From Vibrio sp. VB16 (GTDB taxonomy: Bacteria; Pseudomonadota; Gammaproteobacteria; Enterobacterales; Vibrionaceae), in contig NZ_CP087591.1 in assembly GCF_015594925.2 (NCBI RefSeq), positions 744,001 through 808,000 of the forward strand: a stretch of 64,000 bases of DNA, given 5' to 3'. The notes beneath the pieces were generated by a model, which saw only the letters and a program-made list of their open reading frames with translations, was not told where the DNA came from and made no database searches. The position numbers and the translations under genes were made by a program. Positions 1-9,109 of this stretch are shown piece after piece (the stretch's first letter is position 1; each line of letters starts with the position of its first letter).

Positions 1-1
1 A

Positions 2-1384
2 CCGAAAACCCACATCCCATCCGGCCACCGTTATGCAGGCATAACACTTGTTACTCTGTGTTGCGCCGTTATATCGCTTATCTGGACTATCGCTCCCAAC
101 CCTGTTGTGGCCCTCATACTATGCGCTTTACCACTAGGGGTACTTTTTGTTATTAACCATATGTTTGGGTTGGTTTTTCTCTTTGTTATCTTCTCATTTT
201 TTCGCATTCATGAGGTTATCCCTGTACTTTATCCATTGAAGATCCCGTTGCTATTATCGGCAGGTGCTCTACTTGCTCTTGCATGGCACAGTGTCATTAG
301 CAAGACACTCACTCCCTATTGGCATCCCTCTCTTTCTTGGTTAGTGGCGTTTTGGGTTCTCATATTGATCGGCATCGCGCTTGCGTCAAACCGACCTATT
401 GCCATTGAGTACTTTAAGAATATCTATTGGAAAATCATGATCATGACGCTGGCTATTATCTGGATAGTCAACCAGGCTAAATACCTTTCTTACATTACAC
501 TATTGATTAATTTTTCTGGTTTATTGGTGGGCAGTGTCGCCGTTTATAACTCAATAAATGGCATTGGTCTCGTGGAAGGCAGTCGTGTCACTATTGGCCG
601 TGATATCGGTTCAATGCTCGGCGACCCAAATGATTTAGCACTCGTTTTGATGTTCCCACTCGCGTTCTCAATATCAACCTTTATCACCAAAAAAAATCCA
701 TTGATGCTTCGTATGTTTGCAATAGTCATTAGCGCCATACTTATCTACTCTATTATTGCCACGCAAAGCCGAGGCGGGCTATTAGGAACACTCGCCATTT
801 TCTCCGTATTAGCATTGGGTAAAATCCGTTCAAAAACCTTGTTATTTTTCCTTGGTATTACCGTAACGCTATTTCTCTACTTCTTTGCCGGGATCTCAGA
901 AAGAGCCTCTGGGGGTGCAGCTGAAATAGGCGTAGATGCATCTGCGATGGGTCGCTTATATGCATGGCAAGCCGCATTTCGAATGTCATTAGAAAATCCC
1001 CTAACGGGTGTTGGCCTCAATAATTTCTACTCAAATTATTTCTATTACAGCTCTCATTGGGATGGGTTGAACCACGCTGTACACAGCACTTGGTTTGGTG
1101 TGTTAGCGGAAACAGGAATGCTAGGTTTATTTGTATTCATCAGTTTCATCGTGTCTTTAATCAGAACAGCAAAGAACACCGTAAACAAAGTTAAAACACA
1201 CACTTACCCAGCAAGTGTAGAGACCATGGCGAATGCCGTTTATGCAGGTCTAATTGGTACTGTGATCTCTGGTACTTTTTTAACTCAAGGGTTCAACTGG
1301 CCAATCTACATTCTTGCTGCGCTCACCATTTGTGTCGCTCAAATTGCTAGTCAAAATGAGAATTCAAAACAAGAAATTCTGTAA
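2..1384 (+). CDS. sypL: O-antigen ligase/polymerase family membrane protein, SypL-like (5' end outside window)
   Basis: This is a polytopic inner-membrane protein of the Wzy/WaaL (O-antigen ligase) family, which polymerises or transfers lipid-linked sugar chains. The visible chain is strongly hydrophobic with many membrane segments. It has the family's large loop near the C-terminal half, including the ENPLTGVGLNNF stretch typical of these proteins. The frame is open from base 2, and the GTG at 107 lies inside a hydrophobic segment that begins further upstream, so the true start lies before the window. Its place before an acyltransferase, a glycosyltransferase and a Wzz protein matches sypL of the Vibrio fischeri syp locus. 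The symbol rests on gene order, not on an alignment. Polymerase versus ligase cannot be decided from sequence alone. Confidence 0.8.
   Translation, partial: PKTHIPSGHRYAGITLVTLCCAVISLIWTIAPNPVVALILCALPLGVLFVINHMFGLVFLFVIFSFFRIHEVIPVLYPLKIPLLLSAGALLALAWHSVISKTLTPYWHPSLSWLVAFWVLILIGIALASNRPIAIEYFKNIYWKIMIMTLAIIWIVNQAKYLSYITLLINFSGLLVGSVAVYNSINGIGLVEGSRVTIGRDIGSMLGDPNDLALVLMFPLAFSISTFITKKNPLMLRMFAIVISAILIYSIIATQSRGGLLGTLAIFSVLALGKIRSKTLLFFLGITVTLFLYFFAGISERASGGAAEIGVDASAMGRLYAWQAAFRMSLENPLTGVGLNNFYSNYFYYSSHWDGLNHAVHSTWFGVLAETGMLGLFVFISFIVSLIRTAKNTVNKVKTHTYPASVETMANAVYAGLIGTVISGTFLTQGFNWPIYILAALTICVAQIASQNENSKQEIL
1348..1362 (-). promoter_or_regulatory. SypG-type enhancer site, module 1
   Basis: Read on the minus strand the site is TTCTCATTTTGACTA. 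It resembles the TTCTCA-N3-TGC enhancer consensus I recall for the sigma-54 activator SypG, with TGA in place of TGC. It lies inside the 3' end of sypL, 64 bases before the -24 element at 1412. Similar sites precede the other two sigma-54-like promoters in this cluster. Confidence 0.6.
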
Positions 1385-1411
1385 CCAATTGATTTTATGC
1401 TTTTTATTAAA

Positions 1412-1427
1412 TGGCACATTCTGTGAA
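1412..1427 (+). promoter_or_regulatory. sigma-54-like promoter before sypM
   Basis: The sequence TGGCACATTCTGTGAA has a perfect -24 half (TGGCAC). The -12 half is weak (GTGAA instead of TTGCA), with the conserved G at the right spacing. It lies 36 bases before the sypM start. In V. fischeri a sigma-54 promoter precedes sypM, so the position supports it although the -12 box is imperfect. Confidence 0.5.
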
Positions 1428-1462
1428 AGTCTTATTGAAAGGAATCAAAAAAAGGCTTTATC

Positions 1463-2173
1463 ATGATGACACTTTCCCCCAACAACCTGAAAAATTGGTT
1501 GAAGCAGAGTTCTAACCCATACCATCAAAAACTGTTCAGCTTGCTAAAAAGCATACGAACCTTCGATATGCCTACGCCTAAAGCTCTCAATAAAGCACTC
1601 TACTTCTTGCTCATTCTGACCAGAAATTTTTTGAGTAACGTGACTCGAATTTTTCTTTATACACCCGCGTTTAAAGGACGAGTGCATTCCTGTGGCAAAA
1701 ATCTTTACCTTTACACTGGCATTCCATTTATCTCCGGCCCCCTATCTATCGACGTAGGCGAAAACTGTCGTATTTCTGGACAAACCACGTTTAGTGGCCG
1801 CTCTACTAGCCATAATCCTAGCCTCATTATCGGTAACAACGTTGGTATTGGTTGGCAGACCACTATGGCCGTCGGCACTCAAATCGTTATTGGAAATAAT
1901 GTAAGGATTGCCGGAAGGTCCTCTCTATTTGGTTATTCTGGCCATCCATTTGACGCAAAGAAAAGAGCGGCTGGAGACCCAGACCTAAGCAATCAAACAG
2001 GCGACATTACGCTAGAAGATGATGTATGGCTGGGTTCAAATGTCACCGTAAACAAAGGTGTCACTATTGGCAAAGGCACCATCGTCGCCACCGGAAGTGT
2101 TGTGACTAAAAGCCTGCCTTGTTTTGTACTCGCCGCAGGCAATCCAGCAAAAATTATCCGTGCTATTGGATAG
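1463..2173 (+). CDS. sypM: hexapeptide-repeat acyltransferase, SypM-like
   Basis: This is a left-handed beta-helix (LbH) acyltransferase that would O- or N-acetylate a sugar of the exopolysaccharide. After about 80 residues with a hydrophobic stretch, the chain runs through hexapeptide repeats such as IGNNVGIG, IGNNVRIAG, LEDDVWLGSNVTV and IGKGTIVATGSVV. It ends with the family's AAGNPAKIIR motif. At 236 residues it has the usual size for the CysE/LacA/WcaF group. The ATG at 1463 starts an ATGATG pair, so one codon of doubt remains. It is the first gene after the sigma-54-like promoter at 1412. The acyl donor and acceptor sugar are not visible from the sequence. Confidence 0.85.
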   Translation: MMTLSPNNLKNWLKQSSNPYHQKLFSLLKSIRTFDMPTPKALNKALYFLLILTRNFLSNVTRIFLYTPAFKGRVHSCGKNLYLYTGIPFISGPLSIDVGENCRISGQTTFSGRSTSHNPSLIIGNNVGIGWQTTMAVGTQIVIGNNVRIAGRSSLFGYSGHPFDAKKRAAGDPDLSNQTGDITLEDDVWLGSNVTVNKGVTIGKGTIVATGSVVTKSLPCFVLAAGNPAKIIRAIG

Positions 2174-2208
2174 CACAGGCCTTCATATTATCGAACAAGA
2201 GGTGATTT

Positions 2209-3324
2209 ATGCATGATCTTATTGTATTTGGTGAAGACCTAGGTGGTTTGCCATCTAGTACACAACATCTGATCACCCGATTAGCTGAAGATAGAAAAGT
2301 TGTGTGGGTTAATTCTATAGGGTTAAGACAACCCCATTGGAATAGCAAGGATCTAAAAAGAGTTTGGGCAAAACTGCTACCGAAAAAAAGTCGGGCACCC
2401 CACTACGCAAAACCAAAAGTTCAGCACCACAACATAACAGAGGTCGACTTGCTGACTATTCCTGCCCCTAAGTCTGCTTTAGCCCGATATATCGCAAAAG
2501 ATATGATGATAAATCAGCTCAAACCCATCATTGACGGAGCAAAGCTCAACCAACCTATCCTTTGGTCATCCCTGCCGACCACGGCGGACCTTTGCGGTAA
2601 GTTGGGTGAATCCGCTGTTGTTTACTACTGTGGTGATGACTTTAATGCACTCGCTGGTGTAGACCATCATACGGTCAGCAATCATGAGAAAAGACTCATC
2701 GATAAAGCAGATCTGATATTAACCGCAAGCGTAAACCTTAAACACAAATTCCCTGCGTGTAAGACCCACTTACTGCCCCATGGCGTTGATACAGAGTTAT
2801 TTACAAGCCCGCAACCGAGAGCCCACGATCTTCCTTTAGGTAAACCTATTGCGGGTTTCTATGGCAGTTTATCAAACTGGATAGACTACCCTCTTATCCA
2901 GTTTCTCGCTGAATCAATGCCAGATTGGAATTTCGTTTTTATTGGTCCTAACGAGTTAGAACAACGAAAACTGCCACATACAGACAATATTTTCTATCTA
3001 GGAGGTCGCTCACACCACGATCTACCAAGCTACAGCCAACACTGGGACGTCAGCATTCTTCCTTTTATTGATAACCCGCAAATAAGGGCATGTAACCCTT
3101 TAAAATTGATGGAATACATGGCTTCGGGCCAACCTATTGTTAGTGTCGATTTCCCTGCACTTGCGCCCTATAAACAGCATCTTCACGTTGCGCGTTCTCA
3201 TCGCGAATTTCGTCAAAAACTCTATCAGGCAGCACGATCACCCCGCATATCAAAAGACGCCGTTTGTCATCAAAGTTGGACGGACCGCAGCCAATTTCTC
3301 AATTGGCTATTGGAGCTATTATGA
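2209..3324 (+). CDS. sypN: glycosyltransferase, SypN-like
   Basis: This is a GT-B fold glycosyltransferase (GT4-like C-terminal half) predicted to act at the cytoplasmic face on the syp repeat unit. The C-terminal donor-site motif NPLKLMEYMASGQPIVS is clear, as is GFYGSLSNWIDYPL earlier, a pattern shared with WcaI-like transferases. There is no signal peptide. The start at 2209 follows a good ribosome site (GAGGTGA). Its stop overlaps the start of the chain-length gene by four bases (ATGA), which implies coupled translation. Donor and acceptor cannot be read from the sequence. The symbol rests on gene order. Confidence 0.82.
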   Translation: MHDLIVFGEDLGGLPSSTQHLITRLAEDRKVVWVNSIGLRQPHWNSKDLKRVWAKLLPKKSRAPHYAKPKVQHHNITEVDLLTIPAPKSALARYIAKDMMINQLKPIIDGAKLNQPILWSSLPTTADLCGKLGESAVVYYCGDDFNALAGVDHHTVSNHEKRLIDKADLILTASVNLKHKFPACKTHLLPHGVDTELFTSPQPRAHDLPLGKPIAGFYGSLSNWIDYPLIQFLAESMPDWNFVFIGPNELEQRKLPHTDNIFYLGGRSHHDLPSYSQHWDVSILPFIDNPQIRACNPLKLMEYMASGQPIVSVDFPALAPYKQHLHVARSHREFRQKLYQAARSPRISKDAVCHQSWTDRSQFLNWLLELL

Positions 3325-4748
3325 TTGAACTAAAGATAAGACTGCTTATTCTGTTACAAGCAGCATGGAGACGCCGATATATACTATTGATGCCTGTTCT
3401 AATTATGCCTTTTGCCGGCTATATCGTAAGCAAACTGGCACCCGCACAGTATCATTCACACACCAGCATGCTTATTCAAGAAACGGCGAAAATGAACCCA
3501 TTCCTTGAAGATATCGCTGTCTCCACCGGTTTCAAAGACAGAATAAATGCGCTAAGTACGCTACTTAAAAGTCGGCACATTTTACAATCTGTCGCCCTCG
3601 ATCTTGGCCTCATTGACGTAGCAATGAGTACCAAGGAATCCGAAAAAGTCATCAGAAGCTTATCGGAAAGGATTTCAGTTCATCTGCTAGGTAAAGAGTT
3701 TGTACAAATAAAACTCACTGCTGCGGCACCACAAGGAATGAAAGCGCTGCTGGAATCCATAAGTAACCATTTTATCGACCAAGTCCTCGCACCGGAAAGA
3801 TCGTCTATCAAAGATTCCGCAGAGTTTCTTACTTTCCACATAAACAAGCGATTAGAAGAGCTCAATAATGCCGAACAAGCCCTCGCGGATTTCCAAAACA
3901 TAAACCCAAATGTGTCGCCTGAAAGGCAAAACGAAAAGCTGTCTAGACTTGCTGCATTAAAACAGACCTTATCCGAGAAAAAAGCGACGCTTGCAGGGGT
4001 TGAAAAAAGTTTGGGTAGCCTAGATCAGCAACTGTCTAGAACCAATCCTGTTGTAGGAAAAATTGAAGAGCAGATTATCGAAGCTCGCAGCCAACTCACT
4101 CTTTTGAGAGCCAACTACACTGAAAACCATAGCGCTGTACAAGCAAAGAATCGAGAACTTTCTCGATTGGAGAGCGAACGAGAAACAATGGTAAACGTAA
4201 ATTCATCCAATCTTTCTAGTGAAAAATTGTGGGATATTGCGAGTAGTATTCAACTGTCTCAATTAGGCAACATGCAGCCTTTACTCATCACTCAACTACA
4301 GAGTTTGCAGTTGATTAGAAGCCAGTACGAATCACTTCAAGAAGAGAGCCAAAGTTTGAAGCAGATGATATTTGTTCTAGACAAAGAGACAAACCAATTT
4401 GGCGACCAATCAAAGATCTTATTTAACCTACAACGCAGTGTCACCAATAAAAGACGACTCTACGACGAGCTTGTCGAACGATTTGAAATGGCGCAACTCA
4501 CCGGTTCTCTTGGTAATTTCGAACAAAACAAACGCGTTAAGATTATAGATTTGCCCTATACCCCTAGCCAACCCTCTAATTTCCCTAGCTGGGTATATGT
4601 ACTCTCTGGACTATTTGCAGGTATCGCTCTTGGTGCCGGGATGGCCACTCTGCTAGAGCTCTTCGACACCACTATTCGTCGGCAGGATGAACTCATTTCT
4701 ATCACTGGTGTTCCAGTATTGAGTAGCATACCTAATGTCAGTTGCTAA
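3321..4748 (+). CDS. sypO: Wzz/GNVR chain-length determinant, SypO-like
   Basis: This is a polysaccharide co-polymerase (Wzz family with GNVR region) that sets chain length and couples polymerisation to export. An N-terminal membrane segment (about residues 20-40) and a C-terminal one (about 430-455) flank a long periplasmic coiled-coil region. The C-terminal VYVLSGLFAG segment is followed by a short tail. No Walker motifs or tyrosine-rich tail follow, so no tyrosine kinase is fused. I chose the ATG at 3321, which overlaps the sypN stop (ATGA) and has a GGAGC ribosome site. A longer frame from 3264 would begin inside sypN. A sigma-54 module follows in the gap before sypP. Confidence 0.85.
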   Translation: MIELKIRLLILLQAAWRRRYILLMPVLIMPFAGYIVSKLAPAQYHSHTSMLIQETAKMNPFLEDIAVSTGFKDRINALSTLLKSRHILQSVALDLGLIDVAMSTKESEKVIRSLSERISVHLLGKEFVQIKLTAAAPQGMKALLESISNHFIDQVLAPERSSIKDSAEFLTFHINKRLEELNNAEQALADFQNINPNVSPERQNEKLSRLAALKQTLSEKKATLAGVEKSLGSLDQQLSRTNPVVGKIEEQIIEARSQLTLLRANYTENHSAVQAKNRELSRLESERETMVNVNSSNLSSEKLWDIASSIQLSQLGNMQPLLITQLQSLQLIRSQYESLQEESQSLKQMIFVLDKETNQFGDQSKILFNLQRSVTNKRRLYDELVERFEMAQLTGSLGNFEQNKRVKIIDLPYTPSQPSNFPSWVYVLSGLFAGIALGAGMATLLELFDTTIRRQDELISITGVPVLSSIPNVSC

Positions 4749-4753
4749 ATTCG

Positions 4754-4768
4754 TTCTCATATTGACAA
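4754..4768 (+). promoter_or_regulatory. SypG-type enhancer site, module 2
   Basis: The sequence TTCTCATATTGACAA matches the TTCTCA-N3-TG core recalled for SypG binding sites. It lies 73 bases before the -24 element at 4827, nearly the same distance as in module 3 (74 bases). Confidence 0.65.
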
Positions 4769-4826
4769 AACCGACTCGCCTGTAACGAAAAAATCATAAC
4801 TAACTGTTATTAAAGATAAATATACT

Positions 4827-4842
4827 TGGCACATTACCTGCA
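4827..4842 (+). promoter_or_regulatory. sigma-54 promoter before sypP
   Basis: The sequence TGGCACATTACCTGCA matches the sigma-54 consensus TGGCAC-N5-TTGCA at all but one defined position, with GG and GC ten bases apart. It lies 86 bases before the sypP start in a 180-base AT-rich gap. A sigma-54 promoter before sypP is known in V. fischeri. Confidence 0.75.
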
Positions 4843-4928
4843 AATTATCTATTAAAGCTAACAATCTATTTAAACGAATCATCTATTGAACACAGAGAAA
4901 TCCCACATTTATAGAGAAGGATAGCGTT

Positions 4929-6035
4929 ATGGATATAACCTCAACACGCAGACACGGAAAAAAAGTTATCCATGTGGTTCAACACCTCGCCCCTGGAGGG
5001 CTCGAAAGCCTAACCCTAGATTTGCTGAGTTTTGCTAACCCAAATGACCAAGTACTGATTGTCAGTCTGGAAGGCACGAAAGAAGAATCACTTAGAAACT
5101 GGCCTAGACTTGAAGCGTATCAAAACCAGTTGGTTTTTTTAGACAAAAGACCGGGCGTTCATTTAGGTTTGATTCTTACTCTAATTAAGGCCTTTAGAGC
5201 AGTGAAACCCGATGTTGTCCACACCCATCATATTGGTCCTTTGCTCTACGCTGGATATGCCGCGCGCATGGCGGGTGTGGCCGTTAGAATTCATACCGAG
5301 CATGACGCTTGGCACCTAGAAGACAAAAAACACCGACGCATTCAAGGTATGGTTCTCAAGGCTGCAAAACCAACACTGGTTGCAGATGCATCCCACGTCA
5401 AAGAGAAGCTTACTGCCTGTTTTTCTGGCTCCAACTCGGTCGTCATAAAAAATGGCGTTGATTGTAAGAAATTCAAACCCGGTTCAAAGCAACTGGCGCG
5501 AGAACTTTTCAAATTACCTGACGATAAAAGAATAATAGGAACGGCTGGCCGCTTAGAACAGGTAAAGGGCCATGACTTAGCCATTAAAGCACTCGCTCTG
5601 CTAGAAAAAGAGGTGATATTGGTTATTGCTGGTGATGGGTCACAACGAAAAAGCCTAGAACGTTTGGTCGAAAAATTACACCTAAAAGAGCGAGTATTGT
5701 TTCTCGGTTTAGTCGAAAATATGCCGCGATTTTATCAGTCATTGGATCTGTTTTGTCTCCCTTCACGGTTCGAGGGTTTACCTCTTTCACCGCTGGAGGC
5801 CCAAGCGTGTAATATCCCTGCCGTCGTCACTAATGTTGGTGCCTCAGCAGAAGTCTTATGTCCACAAACGGGTGTATTGGCAAAGCCGAATGACGTTGCT
5901 GACCTTTCTAATTCGTTAGCAAGAATGTTGGCAAACCGTTCTACGCACCTCCCGCGAGAATTTGTGGTAACAAACAACAACATTCATCAGATGGTCAAAG
6001 CGTACGATGAGCTTTCAATGGGAGAACTAGCATGA
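4929..6035 (+). CDS. sypP: GT4-family glycosyltransferase, SypP-like
   Basis: This is a retaining GT-B glycosyltransferase of family 4 in the exopolysaccharide pathway. The N-terminal HVVQHLAPGGLESL glycine-rich motif is typical of the family. The C-terminal half has GTAGRLEQVKGHD and the E-x7-E type motif within RFEGLPLSPLEAQACNIPAVVT. It is cytoplasmic with no signal peptide. The start at 4929 has the ribosome site GAAGGA just upstream. It is the first gene after the sigma-54 promoter at 4827 and overlaps the next gene by four bases (ATGA at 6032). The sugar transferred is unknown. The symbol rests on locus order. Confidence 0.85.
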   Translation: MDITSTRRHGKKVIHVVQHLAPGGLESLTLDLLSFANPNDQVLIVSLEGTKEESLRNWPRLEAYQNQLVFLDKRPGVHLGLILTLIKAFRAVKPDVVHTHHIGPLLYAGYAARMAGVAVRIHTEHDAWHLEDKKHRRIQGMVLKAAKPTLVADASHVKEKLTACFSGSNSVVIKNGVDCKKFKPGSKQLARELFKLPDDKRIIGTAGRLEQVKGHDLAIKALALLEKEVILVIAGDGSQRKSLERLVEKLHLKERVLFLGLVENMPRFYQSLDLFCLPSRFEGLPLSPLEAQACNIPAVVTNVGASAEVLCPQTGVLAKPNDVADLSNSLARMLANRSTHLPREFVVTNNNIHQMVKAYDELSMGELA

Positions 6036-7264
6036 TGGAATTATTACTAATTGTATCTAGCGTGGTAAGCGCTTGTTTAATTGTCTATAGCCATGTTGGA
6101 TATCCTATGCTGCTAAGCTGGTATAAAAATAACAGGCCATTAAAACCGGTTTCGGTTGTATCGAGGAGGTTCAAAAAAAGCGCAAGAGACGGAGCGTTAC
6201 CGTCGGTAACACTTATCGTTCCTGCTTACAATGAAGCCCAATGGATTCAGGGGAAAATACGTAACATCGCCAGTTTAGATTACCCACGACAGAAGCTTAA
6301 TATCATCATCGCTTGTGATGGGTGCACGGACAAAACCGCTCAACTGGCGCAACTCGCAATACAAGAAGCCATATGTGAAGATGTCCATTTTGAGGTTATC
6401 AATTTTGCGACCAATCGGGGGAAAATCACCATCATTAATGAACTGGTGCCTCAAGTCACGTCCGACATTGTGGCACTCAGTGATGTATCTGCACTTTTAT
6501 CTATAGACTCACTACAGATAGCATCTCAATCGTTTAAGGACAAACGTGTTGGCGTGGTCAATCCTAATTACTGTATGACATTTTCAGATAGCCATTCAGA
6601 AACAAGCTATTGGAGATATCAAGCTCAAATCAAAAATGGCGAAGCCTGCTTAGGCGCCACAATTGGTTGCCACGGTGCATTCTATTTATTTCGACAATCG
6701 CTTTTTCAACCCCTTGATCTCGATACTATCAATGATGATTTTGTCTTACCGATGAAAATCGTTGAGCAAGGATATTCAATTGTCTTCGAACCAAGAATTA
6801 ACGCGATAGAACTTGAGCAAACAAACCACAAAGACGACTTTGCACGACGACTAAGAATCTCGGCTGGTAACATGCAGCAAGTGTTTCGTTTAATCCATTT
6901 GTTCAACCCAAAATACGCGAGCACTGCCTTCACATTCTTCTCTGGAAAAGGGTTGAGGCTACTTACCCCATATCTGATGTTGCTCTGCCTTATATGTTCT
7001 CTACTTCTCATTGAACATCCTTTATTCCTTTTTGCTCTCGTCATCCAGATTACCGCGTACAGCGTCGGTCTAATTTGTTGCTGCCTGCCTTTTTTAAGGA
7101 AGAGTAAAGTGTTGTCCGTATTAACTTACCTACTGTCCGGCCATTTGGCGAACCTCGTAGGTGGGATCACTTATTTATTCACCAGCAACCTGTCTCCCAA
7201 TAAAAAACCTCACAGAGAACCATCGCATCAAGCACATGCCAAGAAGAGACATTTCAATTTTTAA
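6032..7264 (+). CDS. sypQ: GT2-family membrane glycosyltransferase, SypQ-like
   Basis: This is a processive-type GT-A glycosyltransferase (family 2). One N-terminal membrane segment precedes the catalytic domain, which starts at VTLIVPAYNEAQWI. It has the acidic donor motif ACDGCTDKT, the ALSDVSAL segment (counterpart of the DxD) and the TINDDFVLPMKI acceptor-side motif. Two to three hydrophobic segments close the protein (about residues 315-390), as in WcaA/IcaA-like enzymes. Its four-base overlap with sypP implies translational coupling. It may build the syp chain or add a side sugar; the sequence does not decide. Confidence 0.85.
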   Translation: MMELLLIVSSVVSACLIVYSHVGYPMLLSWYKNNRPLKPVSVVSRRFKKSARDGALPSVTLIVPAYNEAQWIQGKIRNIASLDYPRQKLNIIIACDGCTDKTAQLAQLAIQEAICEDVHFEVINFATNRGKITIINELVPQVTSDIVALSDVSALLSIDSLQIASQSFKDKRVGVVNPNYCMTFSDSHSETSYWRYQAQIKNGEACLGATIGCHGAFYLFRQSLFQPLDLDTINDDFVLPMKIVEQGYSIVFEPRINAIELEQTNHKDDFARRLRISAGNMQQVFRLIHLFNPKYASTAFTFFSGKGLRLLTPYLMLLCLICSLLLIEHPLFLFALVIQITAYSVGLICCCLPFLRKSKVLSVLTYLLSGHLANLVGGITYLFTSNLSPNKKPHREPSHQAHAKKRHFNF

Positions 7265-7281
7265 AATTCGAGGGTAAAACC

Positions 7282-7914
7282 ATGACCAATCACCATCGAG
7301 AAATTTATATCGGCAAACGCATCTTTGATATTCTGATCGCAACCTACACTTTATTATTGTTGTTGCCACTGTTTCCTGTCGTTGCACTGTTTATTAAGGG
7401 GACATCCAAAGGGCCAATATTTTATAAGCAACTGCGCGTGGGTAAATGCACGTCAGAAACCATCACGTTTTTTGAGATCATTAAGTTTAGGACAATGTAT
7501 CAAAACGCAGAAGCAAGTTCTGGCGCTGTTTGGGCCGTTGACAACGATCCGCGTATTACGCCTGTTGGCCGATTTATGCGTAAAACACGAATAGATGAAA
7601 TCCCTCAGCTCATCAATGTACTAAAAGGTGAGATGTCCCTTATTGGACCACGCCCGGAACGGCCTAGTTTCTACCAAAAGCTAAATCAAGCCATTCCTTT
7701 CTTTGTAGAACGAACCTATGGCGTACTACCCGGAATTACGGGGCTTGCTCAGGTAAACCAAGGCTATGATACCTGCATTGATGACGTCAGAAGAAAGGTT
7801 GGTTTTGACCATAGCTATGCCCTCGCGATAACCTCTGTCTATCAATGGGTAGTGATAGATTCGACTATCCTGCTCAAGACGATCTCGGTGGTGTTCAATG
7901 GACGAGGCCGCTAA
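7282..7914 (+). CDS. sypR: initiating sugar-phosphate transferase, SypR-like
   Basis: This is a bacterial sugar transferase (short polyisoprenyl-phosphate hexose-1-phosphate transferase) that loads the first sugar onto undecaprenyl phosphate. Seen are the N-terminal KRIFDILIA hydrophobic helix, KFRTM, the DPRITPVGRFMRKTRIDEIP block, NVLKGEMSLIGPRPE and the closing GITGLAQVN motif. These are the family signatures. At 210 residues it is the single-domain form, without the multi-membrane N-terminus of WcaJ. The next gene's ATG directly follows its stop. In V. fischeri sypR closes the syp locus; here one more glycosyltransferase is attached. Confidence 0.9.
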   Translation: MTNHHREIYIGKRIFDILIATYTLLLLLPLFPVVALFIKGTSKGPIFYKQLRVGKCTSETITFFEIIKFRTMYQNAEASSGAVWAVDNDPRITPVGRFMRKTRIDEIPQLINVLKGEMSLIGPRPERPSFYQKLNQAIPFFVERTYGVLPGITGLAQVNQGYDTCIDDVRRKVGFDHSYALAITSVYQWVVIDSTILLKTISVVFNGRGR

Positions 7915-9063
7915 ATGACAGAGCGAAAAACAATTCTTTTTGTTCACTATGGTGATGACTGGATTAGAGGCAGTGAGCAATCGCTACTCAACCTTATAAT
8001 TCACATTGACCGTCAGAAATTTCAACCGATCGTTTGGACAAATAACCCTTCACTTCACCGAGCACTAAACAAGCTCTCGGTTCCAAGTCAACTTGATACC
8101 TTCTCGCTACTATTTGGGTGGGTTAAACCAAAACTTTCTTTTGTTAACTGGTTCAGACTCATTCGAAAAGGGCAACGTATTATTCGTGAAAGCAGAGTAG
8201 ACATTGTACACGCCAATAGCGGTGGACCTGTTCAGTGGATGTCTCTGACCTGTCGACTGTGTAAAGTGCCCATGCTCACTCTGCTGCACTGCGATTACCC
8301 ATTAAGGGATAGAGTCAGTTTAGGTCTGCATTTTTCCCAAAAAACCGTTGTAGTAAGTAAGGCCATCAGTTCTAAGCTTAATGGGGATGGCTATCCCAAC
8401 GAAAAAATCAAAGTGATTCATAATGGTATTGATTTTTCCTCGCTTGCTCAGGTGCCAAAAATCAATGTCAAAGCGAGATTAAATCTGCCAAAGGACAGCT
8501 TTCTATTTGTCACCATTGGCTCGCTCATTTCAAGGAAAGGGATAGATAAACTTATCGATGCAATGCAGGCCATTCATTGCCAACCCCGCAATGTGCATCT
8601 ACTTGTGATTGGTGAAGGCCGTGAGAAACAACCACTACTCGACCGTATAAGCTCGCTAAAATTAGACAATAATGTTCACCTTATAAGTGAACAGGAAAAC
8701 CCCGTCGGTTGGCTAAAAGGAGGTTGCGACGCCTTCGTTAGTGGAGCACGTAGCGAGGCGTTTGGTCTTGTTATCGCTGAGGCGGGGTTTTCTTCGCTAC
8801 CCATTGTGGCACCAAATATAGGGGGGATACCAGAAGTGGTCAGTCACAATCAATCCGCCATACTATATAACCCTAGGAACAAATACGCCTTGCCCAGCGC
8901 CATGTTGAGAATCATTCAATCAAAGTCATTACAACACCGGCTGGCAAGTAATGCTCACAAAAAAATTCTCAACCAATTTTCCTTAGAGAGACAGGTGAAG
9001 GAAATGGAACTGGAATATTGCGCCTTGATAAACCATTCTCAAAATGAGATTCAATTTAGATAA
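7915..9063 (+). CDS. GT4-family glycosyltransferase appended to the syp cluster
   Basis: This is a GT-B glycosyltransferase of family 4. Motifs seen are the N-terminal GSEQSLLNLI, IGSLISRKGIDKLIDAM, LLVIGEGREK and the donor-site stretch ARSEAFGLVIAEAGFSSLPIV. The start ATG at 7915 directly abuts the sypR stop (TAAATG), so the two are surely cotranscribed and probably coupled. As I recall it, the V. fischeri syp locus ends at sypR, so this gene would change or add a sugar in this strain's polymer (inference). Its 3' end carries the enhancer-like site at 9036 that serves the next gene. Confidence 0.85.
   Translation: MTERKTILFVHYGDDWIRGSEQSLLNLIIHIDRQKFQPIVWTNNPSLHRALNKLSVPSQLDTFSLLFGWVKPKLSFVNWFRLIRKGQRIIRESRVDIVHANSGGPVQWMSLTCRLCKVPMLTLLHCDYPLRDRVSLGLHFSQKTVVVSKAISSKLNGDGYPNEKIKVIHNGIDFSSLAQVPKINVKARLNLPKDSFLFVTIGSLISRKGIDKLIDAMQAIHCQPRNVHLLVIGEGREKQPLLDRISSLKLDNNVHLISEQENPVGWLKGGCDAFVSGARSEAFGLVIAEAGFSSLPIVAPNIGGIPEVVSHNQSAILYNPRNKYALPSAMLRIIQSKSLQHRLASNAHKKILNQFSLERQVKEMELEYCALINHSQNEIQFR
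9036..9050 (+). promoter_or_regulatory. SypG-type enhancer site, module 3
   Basis: The sequence TTCTCAAAATGAGAT has the same TTCTCA-N3-TGA core as modules 1 and 2. It is also nearly palindromic (TCTCA-N3-TGAGA). It lies 74 bases before the TGGCAC element at 9110. Confidence 0.6.
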
Positions 9064-9109
9064 GTAGACAGTTTGAATATTTTATTCTTATTTATCAATA
9101 AGATAAAAA

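Noticed and set aside
3264..3320. Longer start for the Wzz-type gene
   Set aside because: The extra 19 codons lie inside the preceding glycosyltransferase gene and have no ribosome site; the ATG at 3321 has both an ATGA overlap and a ribosome site.
3321..4748. Wzc-type tyrosine kinase
   Set aside because: No Walker A/B motifs and no tyrosine cluster follow the second membrane segment; the protein ends about 20 residues later.
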